This document shows positions 23,291 through 31,008 of a DNA stretch of 34,684 nt, in pieces. Both the position numbers and the translations under genes were made by a program. Within the stretch, counting starts at the first letter, position 1; every line of letters starts with the position of its first letter. The notes beneath the pieces are model-generated. The model worked only from the letters and a program-made list of their open reading frames with translations. It made no database searches and was not told the DNA's origin. The stretch comes from an uncultured Oscillospiraceae bacterium (GTDB taxonomy: Bacteria; Bacillota; Clostridia; Oscillospirales; Oscillospiraceae): NCBI GenBank assembly GCA_944385465.1, contig CALWXH010000017.1, positions 1 to 34,684 on the forward strand. Reading direction: 5' to 3'.

Positions 23291-25211
23291 GGTCCACTTC
23301 CTTCTTCAGGGTCTCCAGCCCTGCCAGCCACAGGGCGGCCACCGCGTCAGACGGCATTCTCCAGTCGCCCCGGGGGGACAGGGTGAGGGTGCCCACCTTG
23401 GGTCCGTCGGGCAGGCAGGAGCGTTTGAACTGCTGGGCGAAGAAACGGCGGTAGAAGTTCTCCAGCCACTTCAGAATGGTCTGGCTGTCATACCGCCCTT
23501 CCAGGGCATACCGGGCCAGCCGGAACACCTTCCGGGGCGGGAAGCCCCAGCGGACGGCGTAGTACAGGAAAAAGTCGTGGAGCTCATAGGGCCCCACCAG
23601 GTCCTCCGTCTTCTGGGCGATCTGGCCGTTCTCCGGGGGCAGCAGCTCGGGGGACACCGGGGTGTCCAGAATGTCCCGGAGCACCTGGGCCAGTTTCCCG
23701 CCCCGCTTCTGCGCCACATAGTCCACCAGATGGCGCACCAGGGTCTTGGGAATGGAGGCGTTGACCCCGTACATGGACATATGATCCCCGTTGTAGGTGG
23801 CCCAGCCCAGGGCCAGCTCGGACAGGTCGCCGGTGCCGATCACCAGTCCGCCCCGCTGGTTGGCCAGATCCATCAGCACCTGGGTGCGCTCCCGAGCCTG
23901 GGCATTTTCAAAGGTGACGGAGTGGTCGTCCATGGACTGGCCGATGTCGGCAAAGTGCTGGCGCACCGCGTCCGCGATCTTCACTTCCCGGAAACCGGTT
24001 CCCAGCTCCTCCGCCAGGATCTCCGCGTTGGAGCGGGTACGCTGGGTGGTGCCGAAACAGGGCATGGTCACCGCCAGGATGTCTTTCCGGTCCCGTCCCG
24101 ACAGATCGAAGGCCATGGCGGTGATGAGCAGGGCCAGGGTGGAGTCCAGTCCGCCGGACAGCCCCACCACCGCGCAGGGCGCCCCGGTGTGCTCCAGCCG
24201 CTTCTTCAACCCCAGGGCGGCAATGCGCAGGATTTCGTCGCACCGCTGCGCCCGGCCCCCGGCGTCCTCCGGGACAAAGGGAGAGGGAGAGAGCGGCCGG
24301 GTCAGCCGGGTCTCCTCCACCGGAAGGGAGAAGCCGCAGCGCCAGATCTCCGGCTGCTCCTGCCCGGAGGGGAAGGTGTTGGTGCGGCGGCGCTCGTACG
24401 CCAGCCGGTCCACGTCGACTTCGCTGACGGTGAGGCCGGTGGCAAAGCGCCGCTCCGCCAGCAGGGCGCCGTTTTCCGCGACCATGTTGTGGCCGGTGAA
24501 CACCAGGTCGGTGGAACTCTCCCCCTCCCCGGCATCGGCGTATACATAGCCGCACATCAGCCGGGCGGACTGCCCGGTCACCAGGGCGCGGCGGTAGTCC
24601 GCCTTGCCCACCAGCTCATTGGAGGCAGACAGGTTCAAAATCACGGTGGCGCCCTTGCGGGCCAGCTCCACCGAAGGGGGGGTGGGGGCCCACAGGTCCT
24701 CGCAGAGCTCCACGCCCACCACCAGGTCCGGCATGGTGTCACAGAAAAACAGCTGGTTGGGGCAGAGGTCCACACACTGGCCGCACAGCTCAACCGAGCC
24801 CTCCAGGCCCGCGCCGGAGGCAAACCAGCGCTGTTCATAGAACTCGCCGTAGTTGGGCAGATAGAATTTGGGAATCAGCCCCAGGATCTCGCCCTTCTGG
24901 ATCACCGCCGCGCAGTTGTAGATCTTGTTGTTGCCCCGCACCGGCAGGCCCAGGGCGGCCACCAGCTCCAGGTCCGCCGTCTCCCGCAAAATACGCTCCA
25001 GGGCATCCTCCGCCCCCCGGAGCAATGTGTCCTGTAAAAACAGGTCTCCGCAGGTGTACCCGGTGAGACACAGCTCGGGCAGGGCCAGCACCTTCACTCC
25101 CTGCCGTTCCGCCTGGCCCATCAGGTCTATGATCTGCCCCGCGTTATGGGCGCAGTCCGCCACCCGGATCCCGGGCGTGCCCGCGGCCACCTTGACAAAG
25201 CCGTCCCGCAT
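23283..25211 (-). CDS. nadE: Glutamine-dependent NAD+ synthetase
   Basis: 642 residues, the long two-domain form. The N-terminal nitrilase-type glutaminase domain has Glu46 (LPELCLTGYTC), Lys115 (IPKFYLPNYGEFYE) and Cys170 (VGVELCEDLW), the complete triad. The C-terminal ATP-pyrophosphatase domain starts with the P-loop SGGLDST (352-358) and contains GTGDLSELALGWATYNGDHMS (in two adjoining parts) for nicotinate adenine dinucleotide binding. It converts NaAD to NAD with ammonia from glutamine, the last step of NAD synthesis. Start at 25211 follows AGGAGGTCC on the minus strand. It is first in an operon with the two chrA halves; the leader carries an 18-bp palindrome. Confidence 0.96.
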   Translation of the reverse strand: MRDGFVKVAAGTPGIRVADCAHNAGQIIDLMGQAERQGVKVLALPELCLTGYTCGDLFLQDTLLRGAEDALERILRETADLELVAALGLPVRGNNKIYNCAAVIQKGEILGLIPKFYLPNYGEFYEQRWFASGAGLEGSVELCGQCVDLCPNQLFFCDTMPDLVVGVELCEDLWAPTPPSVELARKGATVILNLSASNELVGKADYRRALVTGQSARLMCGYVYADAGEGESSTDLVFTGHNMVAENGALLAERRFATGLTVSEVDVDRLAYERRRTNTFPSGQEQPEIWRCGFSLPVEETRLTRPLSPSPFVPEDAGGRAQRCDEILRIAALGLKKRLEHTGAPCAVVGLSGGLDSTLALLITAMAFDLSGRDRKDILAVTMPCFGTTQRTRSNAEILAEELGTGFREVKIADAVRQHFADIGQSMDDHSVTFENAQARERTQVLMDLANQRGGLVIGTGDLSELALGWATYNGDHMSMYGVNASIPKTLVRHLVDYVAQKRGGKLAQVLRDILDTPVSPELLPPENGQIAQKTEDLVGPYELHDFFLYYAVRWGFPPRKVFRLARYALEGRYDSQTILKWLENFYRRFFAQQFKRSCLPDGPKVGTLTLSPRGDWRMPSDAVAALWLAGLETLKKEVDHA

Positions 25212-25237
25212 GAAAGGACCTCCTCACATCGCTGTCT

Positions 25238-25255
25238 CCTGAGAGATCTCTCAGG
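25238..25255. promoter_or_regulatory. 18-bp perfect palindrome in the nadE leader
   Basis: CCTGAGAGATCTCTCAGG, fully self-complementary, lying between the nadE promoter (-10 at 25281-25276) and the ribosome binding site, about 15-32 bases past the expected transcript start. A position suited to a repressor operator; it could also form an RNA hairpin. It does not match an NAD-regulator motif known to me. Confidence 0.55.
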
Positions 25256-25275
25256 GTTCTTGTCAGCCGGTAATC

Positions 25276-25304
25276 ATGATACCTTAAAATCCGCGGAAAT
25301 GCAA
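25276..25304 (-). promoter_or_regulatory. Promoter of nadE-chrA-chrA
   Basis: Minus strand: TTGCAT (25304-25299), 17-base spacer, TATCAT (25281-25276). Confidence 0.65.
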
Positions 25305-25505
25305 CCGACGAAATCATTTCCCGCTGCCGTTTCCCCTCTGTGTCCCCTCCTTCCCGCCCGCGGCATCCGGGCTGAATTGTGAACTTTTTGCAAAGTTTTT
25401 CCCATCCCCTGCCTGACCGCGGCCTTTTCTGGTCGGAATGCTGTATTTTCGCTGAAATTCCCCTCTCTTTTTTGGCGCGCATCGGCCTATTTCCGGCGGC
25501 AAATC
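25305..25505. other. Intergenic stretch between the divergent nadE and pnp promoters
   Basis: About 200 bases with lower GC and polypyrimidine runs. A short inverted repeat AACTTT-TTGC-AAAGTT lies near 25382-25397. No gene, riboswitch fold or RNA gene is recognised. Confidence 0.5.
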
Positions 25506-25534
25506 TTGATTTCCAGGCAAAAATGGTGTACACT
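25506..25534 (+). promoter_or_regulatory. Promoter of pnp
   Basis: TTGATT (25506-25511), 17-base spacer, TACACT (25529-25534), 46 bases before the start codon. Confidence 0.6.
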
Positions 25535-25579
25535 ATTGCGGATTCTAAAATACACAGCGGGCCACGGGAGGACTGTGCC

Positions 25580-26404
25580 ATGGTGTACACCTACGATCAG
25601 TACCGGCAGAGCGCCGATTACATTCGGGAAAAACTGGGCTGCTTCACGCCGAAGGTGGCCATGGTCCTGGGCTCCGGCCTGGGCTTCCTGGGCGACGTGG
25701 TGGAGCGCCCCATCGCCATTCCCTATGGGGAGATCCCCCACTTCAAGGCCTCCACCGCCCCCGGCCACAAGGGCCGGCTGGTGTTCGGCACCCTGGCCGG
25801 CCAGAACGTAGCCGTGATGCAGGGGCGGATGCACCACTACGAGGGCTATTCCTATGAGGAGGTGTCCTACGCTGTGCGGGTGCTGCGCCTGCTGGGGTGC
25901 GACACCCTCATCGTCACCAACGCCGCCGGCTGTGTGCGCACCGACTGGCACGCGGGAGAGCTGATGCTCATCACCGACCAGATCAAGCTCTTCTCCGAGT
26001 CCCCCCTCCGGGGCGAGAACCTGCCCCAGTTCGGCCCCCGCTTCCCCGACGCCTCCCACCTGTACACCCCCCGGCTCCAGGCTCTGGCCCAGGAGGCCGC
26101 CCGGCAGCAGGGCATCCCCCTCCGGGAGGGCGTCTACTTCTACTGCTATGGTCCCCAGTATGAAACCCCCGCCGAAATCCGGGCCGCCCGGATTCTGGGG
26201 GGCGACGCGGTGGGGATGTCCACCGCCCCCGAGGTCATCGTGGCCGCCCACTGCGGCATGGAGGTGCTGGGGTTCACCCTGCTGTCTAACATGGCCGCCG
26301 GGATTCTGGACCAGCCCCTCACCGAGCAGGAGGTGCTGGACGCCGCAGAAGCCGCCAGGGAGACCTTCTCCGCCCTGATTCTGGGCTGTCTGGAGCGGCT
26401 GTAA
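25580..26404 (+). CDS. Purine nucleoside phosphorylase (trimeric, PNP-I)
   Basis: 274 residues from the ATG at 25580 (GGGAGG at 25567-25572). Family motifs: VLGSGLGFLGD phosphate loop, PGHKGRLVFG, MQGRMHHYEGYS, VTNAAG, and GPQYETPAEIRAARILGGDAVGMS (in two adjoining parts) with LLSNMAAGI carrying the purine-contact Asn. It splits inosine and guanosine (and deoxy forms) with phosphate. The TNAAG loop continues CVRTDWHAGELMLI where relatives usually have G-x-N-x-x-x-x-x-G-D; this may alter phosphate or purine preference. Followed by a purine-type deaminase gene after 56 bases, suggesting a salvage unit. Deoxyguanosine- or inosine-specific forms cannot be told apart by eye. Confidence 0.9.
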   Translation: MVYTYDQYRQSADYIREKLGCFTPKVAMVLGSGLGFLGDVVERPIAIPYGEIPHFKASTAPGHKGRLVFGTLAGQNVAVMQGRMHHYEGYSYEEVSYAVRVLRLLGCDTLIVTNAAGCVRTDWHAGELMLITDQIKLFSESPLRGENLPQFGPRFPDASHLYTPRLQALAQEAARQQGIPLREGVYFYCYGPQYETPAEIRAARILGGDAVGMSTAPEVIVAAHCGMEVLGFTLLSNMAAGILDQPLTEQEVLDAAEAARETFSALILGCLERL

Positions 26405-26460
26405 GCCGGAACCACACTCCGGGCGGGCTGATGCCGCCCTGAGAAAGGATGGGTCATATC

Positions 26461-27774
26461 ATGTCAACTCTGTTTACCCACGTCACCGCCCTGCTCATGG
26501 ACGATGACTTCACCACCCTCCGGGACGGCTATGTGGCCGTGGAGGGCACCTCCATCTCCCACGTGGGGACGGATCGCCCCCAGGGCGCCTTTGACCAGGT
26601 CATCGACTGCGCCGGCAAGGTGATGATGCCCGGCTTTGTCAACACCCACACCCACATCCCCATGACCCTCATGCGGGGATATGGCGGCGGCCACAACCTT
26701 CAGGACTGGCTCAACCAGTATATCTTCCCCGCCGAGGCCAAGCTGGACGACCGGGCGGTGGCCGCCGGCACCGGGCTGGGCCTGGCGGAGATGATCGCCA
26801 GCGGCGTCACCTGCATTGCCGATATGTATATGCACACCCCCGTCATCGCCCGGCAGGTGCTGGACGCCGGCATCTCCGCCAACCTCTCCTGCGGCGGGGT
26901 GTACTTCGGCCCGCCGGAGGATTTCTCCCCCGACACCTGCGCGGACTGCCGCAATCAGCGGGAGCTCACGGAAAACTGGCACGGCGCCGGGGACGGGCAG
27001 ATCTTAGTGGACGCCTCCATCCATGCCGAGTACACCTCCAGCGCCCCCCTGTGGCAGTGGATGGCGGACTACGCCAGAGAACACGGCCTGGGTATGCACG
27101 TGCACATCTCCGAGACCCGCTCTGAGCACGAGCAGTGCCTGGCCCGCCACGGCAAGACCCCCATCCAGACGCTGGATCAATACGGGGTGTGGGACGTGCG
27201 CGCCATCGCCGCCCACTGCGTGTACACCACGCCGGAGGACTGGGCTGTGATGGCGGAAAAAGGCGTGTCCTGCGTCCACAACCCCTACTCCAATCTGAAG
27301 CTGGGCTCCGGCGTGGCCCCTGTGCCCGCCATGCTGGCCGCCGGCGTCAACGTGGCCCTGGGCACCGACGGCATGAGCTCCCACAACAGCGCCGACCTGT
27401 TTGACGACATGAAGCTGGCCGCCATCCTCCACAACGGCGTGGCCTGCGACCCCATGGCCATGACCGCCCGGAAAGCCCTGGAGCTGGCCACGGTGAACGG
27501 CGCCCGGGCCCTGGGCCGGAACACGGGGCGCATTGCCCCCGGGGCGGCGGCCGACCTGATTCTGGTGGACTTTGAGGCCCCCAACCTGATTCCCTGCCAC
27601 GACGAGGCGGAAAACCTGGTCTTTTCCGCCCACGGCTCCAACGTGGTGATGAATATGGCCCGGGGCAAGGTCATATACCAAAACGGAGACTTTCTGACCC
27701 TGGATCTGGAGCGCATCAAAGACGAAGTGCGCCGCTACGCCCTGCCTCTCCTATTCGGCAGGGGCAACGCGTGA
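26461..27774 (+). CDS. Amidohydrolase, MtaD-like (methylthioadenosine/S-adenosylhomocysteine deaminase family)
   Basis: 437 residues. The ATG at 26461 is preferred because GAGAAAGG (26441-26448) touches the ATG at 26449 but is well spaced for 26461. Metal site of the amidohydrolase superfamily: NTHTHIP (His63, His65), GMHVHISE (His215 with Glu218), AAHCVYT (His252) and LGTDGMSSHNS (Asp303). The VHNPYSNLKLGSGVAPV segment is characteristic of the SAH/MTA deaminase and chlorohydrolase group. It probably deaminates an adenosine derivative to an inosine derivative, which the neighbouring phosphorylase could then cleave. The exact substrate in this group is hard to predict from sequence. Confidence 0.87.
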   Translation: MSTLFTHVTALLMDDDFTTLRDGYVAVEGTSISHVGTDRPQGAFDQVIDCAGKVMMPGFVNTHTHIPMTLMRGYGGGHNLQDWLNQYIFPAEAKLDDRAVAAGTGLGLAEMIASGVTCIADMYMHTPVIARQVLDAGISANLSCGGVYFGPPEDFSPDTCADCRNQRELTENWHGAGDGQILVDASIHAEYTSSAPLWQWMADYAREHGLGMHVHISETRSEHEQCLARHGKTPIQTLDQYGVWDVRAIAAHCVYTTPEDWAVMAEKGVSCVHNPYSNLKLGSGVAPVPAMLAAGVNVALGTDGMSSHNSADLFDDMKLAAILHNGVACDPMAMTARKALELATVNGARALGRNTGRIAPGAAADLILVDFEAPNLIPCHDEAENLVFSAHGSNVVMNMARGKVIYQNGDFLTLDLERIKDEVRRYALPLLFGRGNA

Positions 27775-27791
27775 CGGGAAAGGCGGAGATC

Positions 27792-29414
27792 ATGGCAAAC
27801 TCATTTTCCAAGAAAAATTCCTTCTTTGGCGGAGCGGCCATCCTTACGGTGGGCATCATCATTGTCAAGCTCATCGGGGCGCTGTACAAGATCCCCCTGG
27901 GCAACATCATCAGCGACGAGGCCTTTGCCGACTTCAATACAGCCTATTACATCTACTCCCTGCTCATCATCATCTCCACCGGCGGCCTGCCGGTGGCCCT
28001 GTCCAAGATGGTGAGCGAGGCCAACGCCCTGGGCCGAGGCAACCAGGTGAAAAAGACCTTCCGCCTGGCCCTGATGGCCTTTTGTACGCTGGGCATCATC
28101 TGCTGCCTCATCATGCTGCTCTTCCCCAATCAGCTGGCCGCTCTGATGCACAACTCCCACAGCGCCCCCAGCATTCTGGCGCTGGCCCCGGCCCTGTTCT
28201 TCCTCTGCCCCATGTCTGCTCTGCGGGGCTACTTCCAGGGCCACTCCCTGATGACCCCCACCGCGGTGTCCCAGATCATCGAGGCCTTGTGCAAGCTGGT
28301 CATCGGTCTGGCGCTGGCCGCCGTGCTGGTGTCCCAGGGCGCCCCGGATTCCTATGCCGCCGCCGGCGCCATCTTCGGCGTGTCTGTGGGCTGCGCCCTG
28401 GGCGCGGTCTACATGTTCTTCTGCTTCCGCGCCCACCGGCGGGCCATCCCTGTCTGCGACGACCAGCCCTCCCGCTCCGGCGAGATCCTGTCCACCCTGA
28501 TCAAACTGGCCATCCCCATCACCCTGGCCTCCTCCGTCATCGCCATCGCCAACCTGCTGGACACCAGCATCACCTTTGGCCGGCTGCAGGACGCCGTCGG
28601 CTTCACCGAAGATCAGGCCCGGGTGCTCAAGGGCGTGTATGACAAGGCCCTGACCCTGTACAACCTGCCCTCCGCCTTCATGACCCCCCTGACCATCAGC
28701 GTGATCCCCGCGGTGGCCTCCGCCCGGGCGGTGAAGAACCACCGGCTGGGCGCTCAGGTGAGCGAGACCGCCCTGCGCACCACCGCGCTGCTGGCCATTC
28801 CCGCCGGCGTGGGCCTGTGCGTGCTGGGCGAGCCCATCATCCGCCTGCTCTACCCCTCCACCGATGTGGAGCTGGCCGGCTGGATGCTGTCCGTGCTGGG
28901 CATCGCGTCCATTTTCGTGTGCTTCATGCTGATCTGCAACGCCATCCTGCAGGCCCACCACATGGTCACCTTCCCCATGATCACCACCATTGTGGGCTGC
29001 CTGGCCAAAATCATCCTCACCTATCTCCTGGTGGGCACCAAGACCCTGAATATCCGCGGCGGTAGCATCAGCACCCTGGTGTGCTTCGGCCTCATCGCCC
29101 TGCTGGATCTGACAATCATCAAATTTGCCCTGCCCCGCTCGCTGAGCTACGTGCGCGCCTTCCTCAAGCCGGTGCTCTCCGCCGTGGCCATGGGCGCGGC
29201 AGCCTGGGCGGTATACGGGCTGCTCTCCCGGGTGCTCGCCTCCGACGCCGGCGAGCTGTCCGGCACGGGCAACGCCCTGGCCACCCTGGCCGCCATTGTG
29301 GTGGGTGCCGCTGTCTATTTCATCCTCATCCTGGTCACCCGGGCCATCTCCAAAGAGGACCTGTCCATGATGCCCAAGGGCGACAAAATCGCGAAATTGC
29401 TGCGCATCCGCTGA
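27792..29414 (+). CDS. SpoVB/MurJ-type polysaccharide flippase
   Basis: 540 residues. The ATG at 27792 follows AGGCGGAG; a GTG at 27771 overlapping the previous stop is possible but has no good site. About 14 hydrophobic helices, with MOP-superfamily signatures such as the N-terminal FFGGAAILTVGIIIVKLIGA, YKIPLGNIISDEAFADFNTAY, GGLPVALSKMVSEA, LRGYFQG and TPLTISVIPAVASA. Family members flip lipid-linked precursors across the membrane; SpoVB is needed for spore cortex. The gene order that follows (mazG, then rqcP) mirrors the B. subtilis yabM(spoVB)-yabN-yabO cluster, which favours SpoVB over MurJ. Confidence 0.87.
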   Translation: MANSFSKKNSFFGGAAILTVGIIIVKLIGALYKIPLGNIISDEAFADFNTAYYIYSLLIIISTGGLPVALSKMVSEANALGRGNQVKKTFRLALMAFCTLGIICCLIMLLFPNQLAALMHNSHSAPSILALAPALFFLCPMSALRGYFQGHSLMTPTAVSQIIEALCKLVIGLALAAVLVSQGAPDSYAAAGAIFGVSVGCALGAVYMFFCFRAHRRAIPVCDDQPSRSGEILSTLIKLAIPITLASSVIAIANLLDTSITFGRLQDAVGFTEDQARVLKGVYDKALTLYNLPSAFMTPLTISVIPAVASARAVKNHRLGAQVSETALRTTALLAIPAGVGLCVLGEPIIRLLYPSTDVELAGWMLSVLGIASIFVCFMLICNAILQAHHMVTFPMITTIVGCLAKIILTYLLVGTKTLNIRGGSISTLVCFGLIALLDLTIIKFALPRSLSYVRAFLKPVLSAVAMGAAAWAVYGLLSRVLASDAGELSGTGNALATLAAIVVGAAVYFILILVTRAISKEDLSMMPKGDKIAKLLRIR

Positions 29415-29501
29415 GCATGCGCCTTTTGTGGGACAGAATCTCCTGTTTTTCCTGTCACAACCCACAAAACTGGAAAAAAACCTTGCAGGGCCGGTGAAAA
29501 T

Positions 29502-30302
29502 ATGGTAGATTTAGTGAAGCAAAAATCCTATGACCTTCCAGACCTGGTGCAGGTGGTGAAAATCCTGCGCGGCCCCGGCGGCTGCCAGTGGGACGCGGCG
29601 CAAACCCACCAGTCCATCCGCCGCAACTTCCTGGAGGAGGCCTATGAGGTGGCCGAGGCCATCGACGAGGGCTCCGTGGACCATCTGAAGGAAGAGCTGG
29701 GCGACGTGCTGCTCCAGGTGGTGTTCCACGCCTCCATCGAGGAGGATGCCGGCCGCTTCAACCTGGACGACGTGGCGGACGGCGTTTGCAAAAAGCTCAT
29801 CTACCGCCACCCCCACGTGTTTGGCGACGTCACCGTACACTCCACTGGCGAGATCCTCTCCAACTGGGAGGAGCTCAAGAAGCAGGAAAAAGGCCATGCC
29901 ACCCAGGCTGACGCGGTGGACGCCGTGGCCCGCTCCCTGCCGTCCCTGTGGCGGGCGGAAAAAGTGCAGAAAAAGGCCGCCAAGGTGGGGTTTGACTGGC
30001 CGGATCTGTCCGGCGCCATGGACAAGCTGTCCGAGGAGGTCCATGAGCTGCAGGACGCGGTAAACGGCCGAGGTGACCCCACAGAGGAGCTGGGCGACCT
30101 GCTCTTCGCCGCCGTCAATGTGGCACGGTTTCTCTCTGCCGATCCCGAGGATACCCTCCAGGCCGCCTGCGACAAATTCGCCGCCCGGTTCCGCCGGGTG
30201 GAGCAGCAGGTGCTCGCTTCCGGTCGGAAGATGGAGCAGCTGAGCGTGGAGGAGCTGGAACGCATCTGGGACCAGGTCAAGCACGCCCCAACCAAGGCTT
30301 AA
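29502..30302 (+). CDS. mazG: Nucleoside triphosphate pyrophosphohydrolase MazG
   Basis: 266 residues with two MazG domains, the standard housekeeping form. First domain: GGCQWDAAQTHQSIRRNFLEE, then EEAYEVAEAI and EELGDVLLQVVFHA, giving the E-E-x-x-E plus E-x-x-D metal motif. Second domain: KVGFDWPDLSGAMDKLSEEV, then EELGDLLFAAVNVARF. It hydrolyses NTPs to NMP and pyrophosphate, cleaning aberrant nucleotides. The start is uncertain: the ATG at 29502 has a poor ribosome binding site, and a GTG at 29514 gives a nearly identical protein; a promoter-like TTGCAG-17-TAGATT (29483-29511) overlaps the ATG. Located between spoVB and hup, as in related Clostridia. Confidence 0.95.
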   Translation: MVDLVKQKSYDLPDLVQVVKILRGPGGCQWDAAQTHQSIRRNFLEEAYEVAEAIDEGSVDHLKEELGDVLLQVVFHASIEEDAGRFNLDDVADGVCKKLIYRHPHVFGDVTVHSTGEILSNWEELKKQEKGHATQADAVDAVARSLPSLWRAEKVQKKAAKVGFDWPDLSGAMDKLSEEVHELQDAVNGRGDPTEELGDLLFAAVNVARFLSADPEDTLQAACDKFAARFRRVEQQVLASGRKMEQLSVEELERIWDQVKHAPTKA

Positions 30303-30380
30303 CAGCGCCGCGCGCTTTAAGTGATATACCCGCGGTGATGCCGCAAAGAAAAACAAACAAAGAATCAGGAGGACGCAATC

Positions 30381-30656
30381 ATGAATAAAGCTGAACTGAT
30401 CAACGCTGCCGCCGAGAAGGCCGGCCTGTCCAAGAAGGATACCGAGGCCGCTGTGACCGCTGCCATCGACGTGATCACCGAAGCTCTGTGCAAGGACGAG
30501 AAGGTGCAGCTGATCGGCTTTGGCTCCTTCGAGGTGAAGAGCCGTTCCGCCCGCGTCGGCCGCAACCCCCGCACCAAGGAGCAGATCAACATTCCCGCTT
30601 CCAAGATCCCTGTGTTCAAGGCCGGCAAGGCTCTGAAGGACACCGTTTCCAAGTAA
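30381..30656 (+). CDS. hup: HU family DNA-binding protein
   Basis: 91 residues, full-length HU: MNKAELINAAAEKAGLSKKD start, GFGSFEVKSRSARVGRNPRT arm region and the C-terminal KIPVFKAGKALKDTV. HU coats and bends DNA as a nucleoid protein. CAGGAGGAC is the ribosome binding site. A possible extended -10 TGATATACC lies at 30322-30330. Codon choice differs slightly from neighbours (GCT, AAG-rich), as expected for a very highly expressed gene. In this lineage hup sits between mazG and rqcP; B. subtilis lacks it at this position. Confidence 0.97.
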   Translation: MNKAELINAAAEKAGLSKKDTEAAVTAAIDVITEALCKDEKVQLIGFGSFEVKSRSARVGRNPRTKEQINIPASKIPVFKAGKALKDTVSK

Positions 30657-30666
30657 AAGATATCGA

Positions 30667-30704
30667 ATGGGCAGGGCTTCGCGGCCCTGCCCATCCATGT
30701 TCTT
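30667..30704 (+). terminator. Hairpin between hup and rqcP
   Basis: Perfect 11-bp stem (30667-30677 with 30684-30694), loop TTCGCG, weak tail CCATGTTCTT ending at the rqcP ribosome binding site. Likely partial terminator that lowers rqcP expression relative to hup. Confidence 0.6.
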
Positions 30705-30718
30705 AAGGAGGTTTTTTC

Positions 30719-30958
30719 TTGCGTCTGGACAAATGGCTGAAGGTCTCCCGCCTCATCAAGCGCAGAAGCGTGGCCAACGAGGCCTGTGACAATGGCAGGA
30801 TTTCTGTCAGCGGCAGGCCGGTGAAGGCCTCTTACGAGGTGAAGCCCGGAGACGTGCTGGAACTGAAGTTCGGCGAGAAGCTCATCCGGGTGGAGGTGCT
30901 GTCCACTGCGGAAATCGTGGGCAAAGACGGCGCCGACGCCATGTACCGGCAGCTTTGA
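30719..30958 (+). CDS. rqcP: RqcP/YabO, S4-domain ribosome quality-control factor
   Basis: 79 residues, start TTG at 30719 with a strong AAGGAGG (30705-30711). The whole protein is an S4 RNA-binding domain: MRLDKWLKVSRLIKRRSVAN, then GRISVSGRPVKASYEVKPGD. RqcP (formerly YabO, Hsp15-like) works with RqcH to extend alanine tails on stalled nascent chains on 50S subunits. Position after spoVB, mazG and hup agrees with the B. subtilis yabO locus. The next genes of that locus, yabP, yabQ and divIC, are absent; a terminator follows. The TTG start together with the preceding hairpin suggests modest expression. Confidence 0.93.
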   Translation: MRLDKWLKVSRLIKRRSVANEACDNGRISVSGRPVKASYEVKPGDVLELKFGEKLIRVEVLSTAEIVGKDGADAMYRQL

Positions 30959-30963
30959 CCCAT

Positions 30964-31008
30964 ACGGGGCCTGGCTTTTCCGCTGGAAAAGCCAGGCCCC
31001 GTGTTTTA
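30964..31008. terminator. Bidirectional terminator after rqcP
   Basis: Perfect 18-bp stem (30964-30981 with 30985-31002), loop GCT, then GTTTTA. It ends 3 bases before the stop of the convergent TIGR03915-type gene and probably serves both. Confidence 0.85.

Noticed and set aside
25305..25579. Purine riboswitch before pnp
   Set aside because: No three-way junction or conserved purine-aptamer loops could be found; a normal promoter lies 46 bases before the start codon.
26449..26460. ATG at 26449 as start of the amidohydrolase
   Set aside because: The ribosome binding site abuts it directly; spacing fits the ATG at 26461.
29483..29511. Promoter TTGCAG-17-TAGATT overlapping the mazG start
   Set aside because: The -10 match is weak and would fall after the ATG; kept only as a note on start-codon uncertainty.
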